A DNA stretch of 64,000 bases, taken from NCBI RefSeq assembly GCF_030294945.1, contig NZ_AP018448.1, forward strand, positions 8,652,501 to 8,716,500, read 5' to 3'. The notes below the pieces were generated by a model. It did no database searches and was not told the origin of the DNA. It saw nothing but the letters and a program-made list of their open reading frames with translations. Below, piece after piece: positions 42,137 through 50,751 of this stretch. This DNA is from Streptomyces graminofaciens. Its GTDB lineage: Bacteria > Actinomycetota > Actinomycetes > Streptomycetales > Streptomycetaceae. The position numbers were made by a program, and so were the translations under genes. Position 1 is the stretch's first letter; every line of letters begins with the position of its first letter.

Positions 42137-44436
42137 GAGAACTCCTCCTGGGGCTACGGCTGTTGACCGGCAGCGGACGTGGCAACCGCGTGCGCTTCCT
42201 GCTCATGACCTTCGGTAGCGCGATCGGCGTGTGTTGCCTGGCGATCGTTCTTGCGATTCCCGGGATTCTGGAAGCGCAGGATGGGCGTAAGGCGGCGCGT
42301 CAGCCGGACTGCATCCCGGACCCACGCAGAGCGGCCTGCGTGCTGCTCAAGGACGGCTCCCTCGAACTCACTCGAATGGGCCCCTTCGGTTCGGAGCCCT
42401 TCACCCGGGTCTTTCTGGCTCGGGGCGCGGACAGCATCGAGCCACCACCTGGGCTGGCTGAGTTCCCCGCTCCGGGAGAGCTGTTCGTATCTCCACGACT
42501 GCGCGAGGTGCTCCAGCGTGAACCTGCCATGGCACAACTCGTGCCGGGTGAGTACAAGGGCCTCATCACAGCGCAAGGGCTGGCGCATCCTGATGAGTTG
42601 TACGCGTACGTCGGTGTAAGCCGCGACGAACTCGAGGCAGAGGGCGACCCCGTAGCGAAGTTTGGCGACACACACGCGCGCTATCCCACGGTCGAGCCTT
42701 CGGCGCTCGATATTGTGCGCTTCACCCTCGCCGGCGTCGTGCTCCTGCCCCTGGCGGTCTTCCTGTCCGTGTGCGCCCGGCTGTCCGCGGCCTCCCGCGC
42801 ACGAAGGCTTGCTGCGCTGAGGCTGCTGGGGCTGAGCATCAGAGGTACGCAGCGCGTCAATGCCGCTGAGACCGTCGCCTCGGCGTTGCTGGGAGCCGGG
42901 CTCGGGCTCGGCGCCTATTCGGCTGTCAACCAGCTTGTCTCGCGGGCTGGCCTACCCGGCTTCAAGTGGTATCCCTCCGATGGGGCACTGTCCGTCTCAA
43001 CCATCCTCGTCTGCGTCGTCGGCTGTCCGGTTCTGGCATGGTTCGTGGGGAGGGCCAGTGCGAGGAAGGCTGCCGCAAATCCGCTGGCCGTGCGGCGCAG
43101 CGCTGTGGAGAGGCCGCCTGGCAAGTGGGGTCTGCTGCCACTCGTCCCGGGCCTGGGCATCGTGGCCGGGTACTGCGTGGCCGGCGCAACGGGCCACGCG
43201 CCCAGAAACACTGGACTGTCGTCGATCCTTATGCCCCTCGCGGTGGTCCTTGTCGGCACCGGACTCGTGCTGATGCTGCCGGTCATCTCCCGGAGCCTTG
43301 CCCGAATGGTGGCCCGCTCCACCCGCTCGGTCTCACTCGGTCTCGCCATGCGGCGGAACGAAGTCGAGCCCGGAGGCGCGCTGCGGGTGGCGACCGGGCT
43401 GGTAGTCCTGGTTTTTGCGGCATCCCTGGTCCAAGGTGTGCTCATTGAGATCGACCAAGTGGCCAAGCACACTTCGGGCGTCCAGACGTACACCCTTTCG
43501 CTCGACGACGTCAGCGACGAGCAGCAGCACGCTCTCGAGACGGTGCCAGGTGTGCGTGCCCATGCCCTCAGTCTGACCTCATGGTGGAAGCCCGGCGTCG
43601 CGGAGCGGCCTCCGTACATTGAGGCCGTGGTCGCCACGTGTGCACAGGTGCGCCGGATGGCTCCTGAGCTCGGGACATGCGTCGACAGGCGTTCCGCACG
43701 GCTGGTGAATCCGGCCGAGGCGCCCATGGAGGACAGCGTGCCGGGCACGAGTTTCCAGTTCCGCCTGCGGAATCCTGAAGGGCGTCATCAGGTCATGACC
43801 GTGGCAGTGCCGCGCCGCGAGGCCCGGTACGACGACGTGTCCGGACTCTCGCCCTTCCGTAGTGGCACGGTTCTCCTCACGCCTTCCATGCTGCCCGCCG
43901 GGTTCCGCCCAGAGGAGGCCACGCTCGTTCTCCTCAGCAGCTCGGAGCCCGACACCGTGCGCGCGGTTCTCGACGGAATCGGAGGCGTCGATCCCACGAT
44001 CGCGGTGGAGACGCCTGGTGTCGTCGTCACTTCCCTCCAACAGATCACCGTCGTGAAGACCCTCCTCGCGATCGGCATGATCCTCGGCCTCATCATCGGC
44101 GTCGCCGCCTACCTCGTCGCCGCCACCGACCGCGCAGTGGAACGTAAGCCCCAGGTCACGGCGCTCGCCCTGCTCGGGGCGCGGCCGCGGACGTTGCGGG
44201 CCGTGCAGGTCGCTCAGGTGGTTCTGCCGCTTGGCGTGGGGCTCGTGCTCGCGGTGGTTCTCGGGAAGATGGCCGAGTCCAGCTATCTGATCACCGGGGG
44301 AGGAGCCATCTTCTGGGACGGTGCCGGTACGCCTCTGCTTCTTGTCTCCGCGCTTGGTGTTGTGGCGATTGCCGCCCTCGGCGCGTTGCCCCTTGTCGGG
44401 CGGCGGATCGATCCGGAGTTGATTCGGCGGGACTGA
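42133..44436 (+). CDS. FtsX-like ABC transporter permease
   Basis: 767 residues from GTG 42133. One N-terminal helix (GSAIGVCCLAIVLAIPGIL), an extracellular domain of ~130 residues, then three helices with AARSRARRLAALRLLGLS-type cytoplasmic loop, further helices at about 335-420, a second large extracellular segment (~430-635) and a C-terminal FtsX domain (KTLLAIGMILGLIIGVAAYLVAATDRAVERKPQVTALALLGA). This two-FtsX-domain plan is usual for Streptomyces peptide or self-resistance exporters working with MacB/LolD-type ATPases. Confidence 0.9.
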   Translation: MRELLLGLRLLTGSGRGNRVRFLLMTFGSAIGVCCLAIVLAIPGILEAQDGRKAARQPDCIPDPRRAACVLLKDGSLELTRMGPFGSEPFTRVFLARGADSIEPPPGLAEFPAPGELFVSPRLREVLQREPAMAQLVPGEYKGLITAQGLAHPDELYAYVGVSRDELEAEGDPVAKFGDTHARYPTVEPSALDIVRFTLAGVVLLPLAVFLSVCARLSAASRARRLAALRLLGLSIRGTQRVNAAETVASALLGAGLGLGAYSAVNQLVSRAGLPGFKWYPSDGALSVSTILVCVVGCPVLAWFVGRASARKAAANPLAVRRSAVERPPGKWGLLPLVPGLGIVAGYCVAGATGHAPRNTGLSSILMPLAVVLVGTGLVLMLPVISRSLARMVARSTRSVSLGLAMRRNEVEPGGALRVATGLVVLVFAASLVQGVLIEIDQVAKHTSGVQTYTLSLDDVSDEQQHALETVPGVRAHALSLTSWWKPGVAERPPYIEAVVATCAQVRRMAPELGTCVDRRSARLVNPAEAPMEDSVPGTSFQFRLRNPEGRHQVMTVAVPRREARYDDVSGLSPFRSGTVLLTPSMLPAGFRPEEATLVLLSSSEPDTVRAVLDGIGGVDPTIAVETPGVVVTSLQQITVVKTLLAIGMILGLIIGVAAYLVAATDRAVERKPQVTALALLGARPRTLRAVQVAQVVLPLGVGLVLAVVLGKMAESSYLITGGGAIFWDGAGTPLLLVSALGVVAIAALGALPLVGRRIDPELIRRD

Positions 44437-44474
44437 GTGGTGGTGGGGGTGTGAGGAAGGAGGGTCGCAGCTCG

Positions 44475-45713
44475 TCATGGGGTGCCACCCTTCTTGGTGT
44501 TCTCTCGGGTTGTCGCGAAGGCCGCGTTCACTATCGCCATGACGTGGGGGCGTTCGGACGCCGTGCCCGTGGGGTTGAGCGAGTAGGTCACGCGGTGTTT
44601 CAGGTCTCGGGTGGTGAACGTGCCGGTGGTCCAGCCGGGGCGGGAGCCTGTCTTGCCCCAGACTGTGATGCCGTTGTCGAGGGTGACCCGCATCAGGCCG
44701 CCGGTGCTGAAGCAGCTTGTGTGGTTGATGCAGTTCGTGTTCGTGGGTGCGCTGGGGACGTCGGGGACGGTGAAGAGCAGCCGCTGCTGGGCGGGTGGGA
44801 GGAGGCGGCCGCGAAACAGGGCGGTCATGAAGCGGTCCAGGTCGGCGGCCGTGGAGATCAGGCCGCCTTCGGCCCAGGGCCATGGGCTCTGTTCGGTCAC
44901 CTCGTCCGTGCCGACGTATCCGTGGGCGTGCGGTGTCGGGACGGTCGTGTCGGTGGGGGCGGGGAGGCTGGTGTCGTGCAGGGCCAGGGGGCGGATGATG
45001 CGGCGGGTGAGTTCGGCCTTGAAGGTGTGGCCCGTCACCTTTTCGACCAGCAGGCCGGCGATGAAGGTGTTGACGCCGTTGTACTGCTGGGTCGTGCCGG
45101 GTGGGGTACTCGGTTCTTCTTTGTTCGCGAAGGCCTGCCGTACTACCGCCTGCGGCGTCATGCTCTTCAGCCACCAGCCGGGGCCGTCGGCCGGTCCCGG
45201 GATGCCGGCCGGGGCCGGGACGCCGCTGGTGTGGTCCAGGAGTTGGCGCACGGTGACCTTGCCGTAGGCGGGCGGGATCAGCGTGGGGAGGTAGCGACGG
45301 GCCGGGGCGTCGAGCGTGACGCGGTGTTCGGCGGCCAGCTGGAGGACCACCGTGCTGGTGAAGGTCTTGGTCACGCTGCCTATGCGGAAGTGGGCGTCGC
45401 GGGACACCTGACCAGCGGTTCCTGTCCAGGGCGTCGCTGTTGTGCCGCCTGTCGTATCCGTCAGCCTCACCAGCGCGCCCGCGACGACCTGGTCGGGCAG
45501 GCGCGCCAGTAGGGTCCGCATCTGTTCGGGGGCAGGGCCTGGGGCGGGGTCGGGGTCTGGGGCGGGTGTGGAGGTTGCCCATGTCGTTGATCGTTCGGGC
45601 GCGAGAGGTGGCTTCGTCACGGCCATGGCCGGGACCGTCGCGCTCACGGTCGTCATGGCCAGGGCCGCGCCGGTCACGTACATGCGGCGGAGGGCGGAAG
45701 GGTGGTGGCGCAT
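44475..45713 (-). CDS. Secreted serine hydrolase (beta-lactamase/DD-peptidase family)
   Basis: 412 residues. Signal peptide (ALAMTTVSATVPAMA) then a Pro/Ala/Asp-rich linker. Active-site set of class C-like enzymes: SVTK (Ser-x-x-Lys), YNG (Tyr-x-Asn type) and KTG in VWGKTGSRPGW. Conserved LDHTSGVPAPAG is also typical. Likely acts on peptidoglycan peptides outside the membrane; an esterase is possible. Divergence from or linkage to the ABC genes is not evident: it converges with the permease gene. Confidence 0.9.
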   Translation of the reverse strand: MRHHPSALRRMYVTGAALAMTTVSATVPAMAVTKPPLAPERSTTWATSTPAPDPDPAPGPAPEQMRTLLARLPDQVVAGALVRLTDTTGGTTATPWTGTAGQVSRDAHFRIGSVTKTFTSTVVLQLAAEHRVTLDAPARRYLPTLIPPAYGKVTVRQLLDHTSGVPAPAGIPGPADGPGWWLKSMTPQAVVRQAFANKEEPSTPPGTTQQYNGVNTFIAGLLVEKVTGHTFKAELTRRIIRPLALHDTSLPAPTDTTVPTPHAHGYVGTDEVTEQSPWPWAEGGLISTAADLDRFMTALFRGRLLPPAQQRLLFTVPDVPSAPTNTNCINHTSCFSTGGLMRVTLDNGITVWGKTGSRPGWTTGTFTTRDLKHRVTYSLNPTGTASERPHVMAIVNAAFATTRENTKKGGTP

Positions 45714-45841
45714 CGGGTTGCTCCCTGGGCGTGGCCGACTGGATCACCACAACTCTGCTGATCCCGCCGCCGGAAGACATCAGTGATCTTCCTGAGACGG
45801 CCCCGAGAGCAACCCTGAGAATGCCCTGACAACCGTGACGG

Positions 45842-47002
45842 TCAGACCCGGAACGGCCCCCTCACCTCATACGTGATCCCACCCGATGAACTCCCGCTCG
45901 TGCCCCGCTGGCTGGAGAAGTACAGCCGGCTGCCGTCGGGGGAGAACGCCGGGCCCGTGATCTCTGATGACGACTGGCCGTCTATCCGGAGGAAGGGGGC
46001 TATCACGTCGTCCGGGGTGATCACGCAGATCTCCATGTTGCCGCCGTCCTCCGCCACGAAGAGGTCGCCGGAGGCCGTGCCGGTGATGTTGTCGACGCCC
46101 GTGAGGGGGGCCGTGCCGGAGGTGACCAGGGAGTCGTCGTACGCCAACTCGTAGGTGCTGGTGGTGAGGTTCAGTTGCCAGACCCGGTTGTCGCCCTTCG
46201 TCGTGAACCAGACCTTGTCGTCGGCGTAGTAGCAGCCCTCGCCGCCGTTGAAGGACTTCGAGCCCGAGACCTGGGTGCGGGTGGTCGTGGGGGAGCCGTC
46301 GGGGTCGGGGACGTTGGCCCAGGTGTAGGAGCCGGACGTGGCGGTGCCGGCGACCATGACCTGGAGGGTGCCGGAGGAGAGGTCGCCCCAGGTCGTGGGG
46401 ACGAAGCGGTAGAAGCGGCCGTTCGTCTCGTCCTCCGTCAGGTAGACGACCTGGCGGACCGGGTCGGCCGCCGCCGCCTCGTGCTTGAAGCGACCCATCG
46501 CCGGGCGTTGCGTCGCCGTCTGGGTGCCCCACGGGTCCGTCTCGTAGACGTAGCCTCTGTCCACCTCCTCGCACGACAGCCAGGTGTTCCACGGGGTCTT
46601 GCCGCCCGCGCAGTTCTGGCGGGTGGAGGAGAGGATGCGGTACGCCGAGGTGATCGTGCCCGTTGAGGAGAATTTCACCGCGCTTGCGCCTCCGCTCGGG
46701 TTGATCTCCGAGTTCGAGACGTAGATCCAGCCTGTGCCGTCCGCGTAGCACGCGCCGCCGTCGGGGGCGTTGTGCCAGGTGTACGACGTGCCTGGGACCG
46801 TTTGGCCGGAGCGGGCTATGACGCGGCTGGTGAAGCCCGAGGGGAGGCGGATGCCGTTGGCGTCGGGGGAGCCGAGGGCGCCGTAGGGGCCCGTGCCGGG
46901 CTGGGCGGGGGCGGCGTACGCGGCGCCGCGCCACAGGGTGCCGCCGAAGACGGCCGAAGAGCCGCCGAGGACGGCCGCGCGTAGGAGAGTACGACGTTCC
47001 AC
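45842..47002 (-). CDS. Secreted PhoX-family (DUF839) phosphatase-like protein
   Basis: 386 residues. The N-terminus MERRTLLRAAVLGGSSAVFGG has twin Arg followed by a hydrophobic core, suggesting Tat export. The body fits PhoX/DUF839 beta-propeller: PWNTWLSCEEVDRGYVYETDPWG, FKHEAAAADPVRQVVYLTEDETNGRFYRFVP, FNGGEGCYYADDKVWFTTKGDNRVWQLNL. PhoX proteins are calcium/iron phosphatases. The protein is shorter than many PhoX, so activity is uncertain. Confidence 0.85.
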   Translation of the reverse strand: MERRTLLRAAVLGGSSAVFGGTLWRGAAYAAPAQPGTGPYGALGSPDANGIRLPSGFTSRVIARSGQTVPGTSYTWHNAPDGGACYADGTGWIYVSNSEINPSGGASAVKFSSTGTITSAYRILSSTRQNCAGGKTPWNTWLSCEEVDRGYVYETDPWGTQTATQRPAMGRFKHEAAAADPVRQVVYLTEDETNGRFYRFVPTTWGDLSSGTLQVMVAGTATSGSYTWANVPDPDGSPTTTRTQVSGSKSFNGGEGCYYADDKVWFTTKGDNRVWQLNLTTSTYELAYDDSLVTSGTAPLTGVDNITGTASGDLFVAEDGGNMEICVITPDDVIAPFLRIDGQSSSEITGPAFSPDGSRLYFSSQRGTSGSSSGGITYEVRGPFRV

Positions 47003-47177
47003 TGTCGCTCCAAGGGGTGCAAAGGGGTGCCTTGACCGGGCCCGTCGCCGGTCGGTGACGGGGTCGCGCGGTGAGGGAACTTAGGCGAGTGTGATTGACG
47101 GGACATGGACAATCCATGGCCTCGTGGTGGCATTCACAGGGGGCTGATCTGACAGGCGCCACGCTTCAATGCGCCGC

Positions 47178-48701
47178 TCACGCCCGCAACGCCGGTGCGC
47201 CCCGCCTCCGTTGCCCCGACGGCGGCCCTGGGCGCTCGCCCTGCCCGTGACCGGTCCCGTTGGTCCATGACCCCGGCCCCGGTGGCTGCGCCGACGGCAG
47301 GCGTACGACCGCGTCCAGGCCGCCCGTGGCCGCCGGGCGGAGTTCGATGTCGCCGCCGCTGGCGTGGGTGAGGCGTTGGACGAGGGAGAGGCCGAGGCCC
47401 GTGCCGCCCTTGGGGGCGCCGGGTGCGCGCCAGAAGCGGTCGAAGGCGCGGGCGCGCTGTTCGGGGGTCATGCCGGGGCCCTCGTCGGTGACGTGGAGGT
47501 CGACCCAGCGGGGGCGGCTGTCGCGCAGGGCGCGGCGGGTGGGGAGGTGGAGCCGTAGCTCCATGGTCACCGTGCTGCCCGGTGGCGAGTGGCGCAGGGC
47601 GTTGGAGAGGAGGTTGTCGAGGATCTGTTCCACGGCTCCGGGCAGGGCGAGGACCGGGCCGACGGTGCCGGCGAAGAGGACGAGGGAGACACCCTGGCGC
47701 TGGAACAACGGGGCCCAGGTGCGGTGGCGTTCCGCGCAGATCGCGCTCAGGTCCACCTCGACGGGCGTGGCCGCGTTCTCCTCCAGCCGGGCCATGGCCA
47801 GCAGGCCCTCGATCATGCGGGAGAGCCGGTCCGTCTCCGTGACCGCCGCGTCGAGGGTGGGGCGGGCGTGGCGGGCGATGTCCGGTTCGAGGTTCTCCAG
47901 GCGGAGGCGCAGGGCTGCCAGGGGGGTCTTGAGCTGGTGGGACGCCTCGCCCGCGAAGGCGCGTTGGGAGGCGAGCAGGTGGTCGAGGCGGGCGGCCGTC
48001 GTGTTGAAGGCCGCCGCCAGGCTGCGTACCTCCGGCGGGCCCGACGTCACCTTCACGCTCGCCGGTGTCGAACTCCCGTCGGCCAGGCGGTGTGTGGCCT
48101 CCTCCAGTTGCCGGATGGGGCGGCCCGTCCAGCGGGCGAAGGCGAACGCCACCGCCGCGACGCCGGTGAGCACCGCGAGCCCGGCAGCGGCCAGGATGAG
48201 CCAGACGTGGTGCACGCGCGCGTGCACCATCTCGGTCGGCAGCGTGATGCGTACGGCGCCCGATGCTCCCGTGCCCGCCGTCGCGTGACCCACGGGGGCC
48301 GCCACCGCCAGGTAGCTCACCCCGCCGATCGTCGTCGTGCGTACGTCGGTGGTGGCCTGGCCGCGCAGGGCCGCGGCGACCTCGGGGCGGGACGCCTGCG
48401 CGCGTTCCTCGGTGGCGGAGAGTTGGTGCGAGGTGGCGAGGAGGGCGCCGTCCGCGTCGAGAATGACCACCTGCCCGCCGATGCGCGCGGCACAGTGCTT
48501 CGCCCGGGCGATCAGCTCGTCGCGGCGGTGGGCGCTCAGGGACAGCGCGGCGAAGGCCGCCACCGACTCCGCCTCGTCGTTGGCGGCGTTGACGACCCGC
48601 TCCTGCTCGGCCCGCGAGTAGACGAAGCCCAGCGGGATCTCCAGGCCGAGCAGGACCAGCGCGGCGAGGCTCAGATAGCTCAGCAGCAGGCGGCGGGTCA
48701 T
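47178..48701 (-). CDS. Two-component sensor histidine kinase
   Basis: 507 residues from ATG 48701. Two membrane helices (about 5-25 and 160-185) bracket an extracellular sensor; a HAMP region follows (ARWTGRPIRQLEEATHRLADG). The dimerisation motif FAGEASHQLKTPLAALRLRLENLE has the phosphoacceptor His near 252. ATP-binding boxes: NLLSNALRHSPPG, DEGPGM, GTGLGLSLVQRL. Its start overlaps the response-regulator stop by 4 bases (ATGA), so regulator and kinase are one operon, regulator first. Confidence 0.93.
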   Translation of the reverse strand: MTRRLLLSYLSLAALVLLGLEIPLGFVYSRAEQERVVNAANDEAESVAAFAALSLSAHRRDELIARAKHCAARIGGQVVILDADGALLATSHQLSATEERAQASRPEVAAALRGQATTDVRTTTIGGVSYLAVAAPVGHATAGTGASGAVRITLPTEMVHARVHHVWLILAAAGLAVLTGVAAVAFAFARWTGRPIRQLEEATHRLADGSSTPASVKVTSGPPEVRSLAAAFNTTAARLDHLLASQRAFAGEASHQLKTPLAALRLRLENLEPDIARHARPTLDAAVTETDRLSRMIEGLLAMARLEENAATPVEVDLSAICAERHRTWAPLFQRQGVSLVLFAGTVGPVLALPGAVEQILDNLLSNALRHSPPGSTVTMELRLHLPTRRALRDSRPRWVDLHVTDEGPGMTPEQRARAFDRFWRAPGAPKGGTGLGLSLVQRLTHASGGDIELRPAATGGLDAVVRLPSAQPPGPGSWTNGTGHGQGERPGPPSGQRRRGAPALRA

Positions 48702-49810
48702 GAGGCCGCGGCCTCGGGGGCGTGCCGCCGCCTGCCCCGGCCCTGGCCGGGGGTGCGTACGGCGAGCCGGAAGCCGACACCTCGCAGGGTCTGGATCCAC
48801 GCCGGGTCGCCCAGCTTCCGGCGCAGTGTCGCCACGTGTACGTCCAGCGTCTTGGTCGGGCCCTGGTAGTGGTCGTCCCAGACGCGGTTGAGGATCTGCT
48901 GCCGGGAGTACACCGCGCCCGGGTCCTCGGACAGCAGTGCCAGCAACTCGAACTCCTTCGGCGTCAGCGCGACCGGCGTCTCACCCACCCACACCTGCCG
49001 CGTCCGCCGGTCGACGACGAGGGGGCCGGGGGGCATCGGCCTGTCGGGTGCGTGCGCGGGGTCGCGTGGGGTGGGGACTTCGGGGAGGGCCTGTTCGTAG
49101 GCGGGGGGCTCGTACACGGGTGGTTCGTATACGGGGGTCTCGTACGCGGGGGTCTCGTACATGGGGGGTTCGTACGCAGGGGGGTTGAGCGGGGCGTAGG
49201 CCGGGGTGCCGTGGGGTGGGGTGGGGTACGTGGGCGTGGCGTACGCGGGGGTGCCGTGTGCCGGGGTCTCGTACGCGGCTGTCCAGTCGTAGGTGCCGCC
49301 CGGCTCGGGACTGCCTGTCGACTGGTAGGCGTACGAGGGCTGTTGGCCCTGCGGCGGGGGTGCCGGGACCGGCACCGGCATGGGGACGGGGGTCGGCATG
49401 GGGACGGGGGTCGGTGTCGGCTCGTGTGTCCATGACGTCGGCTGGGCCGGCGGTCGTACGTGGCGGCGGGACACCGCTCGTATCCGGGCCACCAGTTCGC
49501 GGATGCTGAATGGTTTCGCCAAGTAGTCGTCGGCGCCCAGCTCCAGGCCCAGTACGCGGTCGGCCTCCTCGCCGCGCGCGCTGAGGATGATGATCGGGAC
49601 GTCGGAGGTGCGGCGGATGCCGCGGCAGACGTCGATGCCGTCCATGTCGGGCAGGCCGAGGTCCAGCAGGACGACATCGCCGTGCGGCCCTCTCAGTCCG
49701 TCCGCGCCCGTGGCGACATGGTGGACCGTCAGACCGAAGTTCCGCAGCCCCTCGGCGAGAGGTTCGGCGATCGTCTCGTCGTCCTCGATGAGCAGCACTC
49801 GTACGCCCAT
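48698..49810 (-). CDS. OmpR/PhoB-type response regulator with a long P/Y/T-rich linker
   Basis: 370 residues, about 140 longer than usual. Receiver domain 1-120: VLLIEDDE acidic pair, phosphoacceptor Asp in VVLLDLGLPDMDG, LSARGE, KPF Lys. DNA-binding winged helix from about 260: LVVDRRTRQVWVGETPVALTPKEFELLALLSEDPGAVYSRQQILNRVWDD...LDVHVATLRRKLGDP. Between them, about 125-250, is a low-complexity linker built from repeats such as PVPMPTPVPM, TPAYATPTYPTP, YETPAYETP, YEPPVYEPP. It forms an operon with the kinase gene downstream. Confidence 0.92.
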   Translation of the reverse strand: MGVRVLLIEDDETIAEPLAEGLRNFGLTVHHVATGADGLRGPHGDVVLLDLGLPDMDGIDVCRGIRRTSDVPIIILSARGEEADRVLGLELGADDYLAKPFSIRELVARIRAVSRRHVRPPAQPTSWTHEPTPTPVPMPTPVPMPVPVPAPPPQGQQPSYAYQSTGSPEPGGTYDWTAAYETPAHGTPAYATPTYPTPPHGTPAYAPLNPPAYEPPMYETPAYETPVYEPPVYEPPAYEQALPEVPTPRDPAHAPDRPMPPGPLVVDRRTRQVWVGETPVALTPKEFELLALLSEDPGAVYSRQQILNRVWDDHYQGPTKTLDVHVATLRRKLGDPAWIQTLRGVGFRLAVRTPGQGRGRRRHAPEAAAS

Positions 49811-50121
49811 GGCGGCCTGTCTCCTGACGTCCGGACAACACGAATCCCGTGTTGTGGGGTCGACACGCTACAAGAGATCACGCAGTTGTGGACGGGGAAT
49901 CCGGGCCATTGTGAAATGACCCTCAGGAAACCCCGGTATGCGCTCGTCCGGATCGTCTCGAAGATCTGTCGAGCTGAAATCTGTGGGAAAACTGGCGGCG
50001 CTTTAGTGTTCCCTTAACCTTCCTCTGGTCATCGCTCTCCTAGGGTCGTAGTGCCTGGTCGGAACCAGTGTAAAGGCCGTATAAGGGCATCCTTCAGGAT
50101 TCTCAGGAATTTCAGGGAGGC
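49811..50121. promoter_or_regulatory. Divergent promoter region of the two-component and carbonic anhydrase operons
   Basis: About 310 bases, less GC-rich than the genes. ACAACACG (49835-49842) and CGTGTTGT (49848-49855) form an inverted repeat with spacer AATCC, 25 bases upstream of the regulator ATG; it is a candidate autoregulatory operator. The rest shows no clear gene. The carbonic anhydrase start is preceded by CAGGGAGG. Confidence 0.6.
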
Positions 50122-50751
50122 ATGATGAAGGCGTTGTTGGATCGCGCCCGGTCGTTCAAGCGACGGGTCGACTTCGAGAGCGACGAATACCGGAAACTGG
50201 CCGTCGGCCAATTTCCCGAGGCGCTCTTCATTACCTGCTCGGACTCGCGGGTCATTCCCGCGCTGATCACCGGGGCACGGCCCGGCGAGATATTCGAGCT
50301 GCGAAACGCGGGCAACATCGTGCCGCCGCACGACGCGTACGGGGCCGCCTCCGGTGAGGCCGCCACCATCGAGTACGCGCTGGAGGTGCTCGGCGTTCAG
50401 GACATCGTCGTATGCGGTCACTCACACTGTGGGGCCATGGGGGCGCTGAAGCACGGCGCGGACCTGTCCGGGCTGCCCCGGGTCGACGCGTGGCTGGACT
50501 ACGCCCGGCCCGCGCTCGAACCCGCGCTGGGCGGGACGGCCGCGGAGGAGGACGGGGCCGGGGATCTGGGGCTGCGGGAGGTCGTGCAGCTCAACGTCCG
50601 TAACCAGCTGGCCGTACTGCGTGGTTACCCGGTCGCCAGGCAGCAGCTCGACGCGGGGCGGCTGCGGCTGCACGGCTGGTACTACGAGATCGACACCGGC
50701 ACGGTCCATGAGCTGGACGAGGACGGCCGGTTCCGGGTGCACGGGTCATGA
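50122..50751 (+). CDS. Beta-class carbonic anhydrase
   Basis: 209 residues from ATG 50122 (ATG 50125 has the better distance to GGGAGG). Interconverts CO2 and bicarbonate in the cytoplasm. Zinc ligands Cys39, His100 and Cys103 and the Asp41-Arg43 pair are visible in FITCSDSR and CGHSHCG. RNAGN and the rest fit the family. Its stop overlaps the SulP gene start (ATGA), so the two are coupled: together they look like a bicarbonate uptake and interconversion unit. Confidence 0.95.
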   Translation: MMKALLDRARSFKRRVDFESDEYRKLAVGQFPEALFITCSDSRVIPALITGARPGEIFELRNAGNIVPPHDAYGAASGEAATIEYALEVLGVQDIVVCGHSHCGAMGALKHGADLSGLPRVDAWLDYARPALEPALGGTAAEEDGAGDLGLREVVQLNVRNQLAVLRGYPVARQQLDAGRLRLHGWYYEIDTGTVHELDEDGRFRVHGS

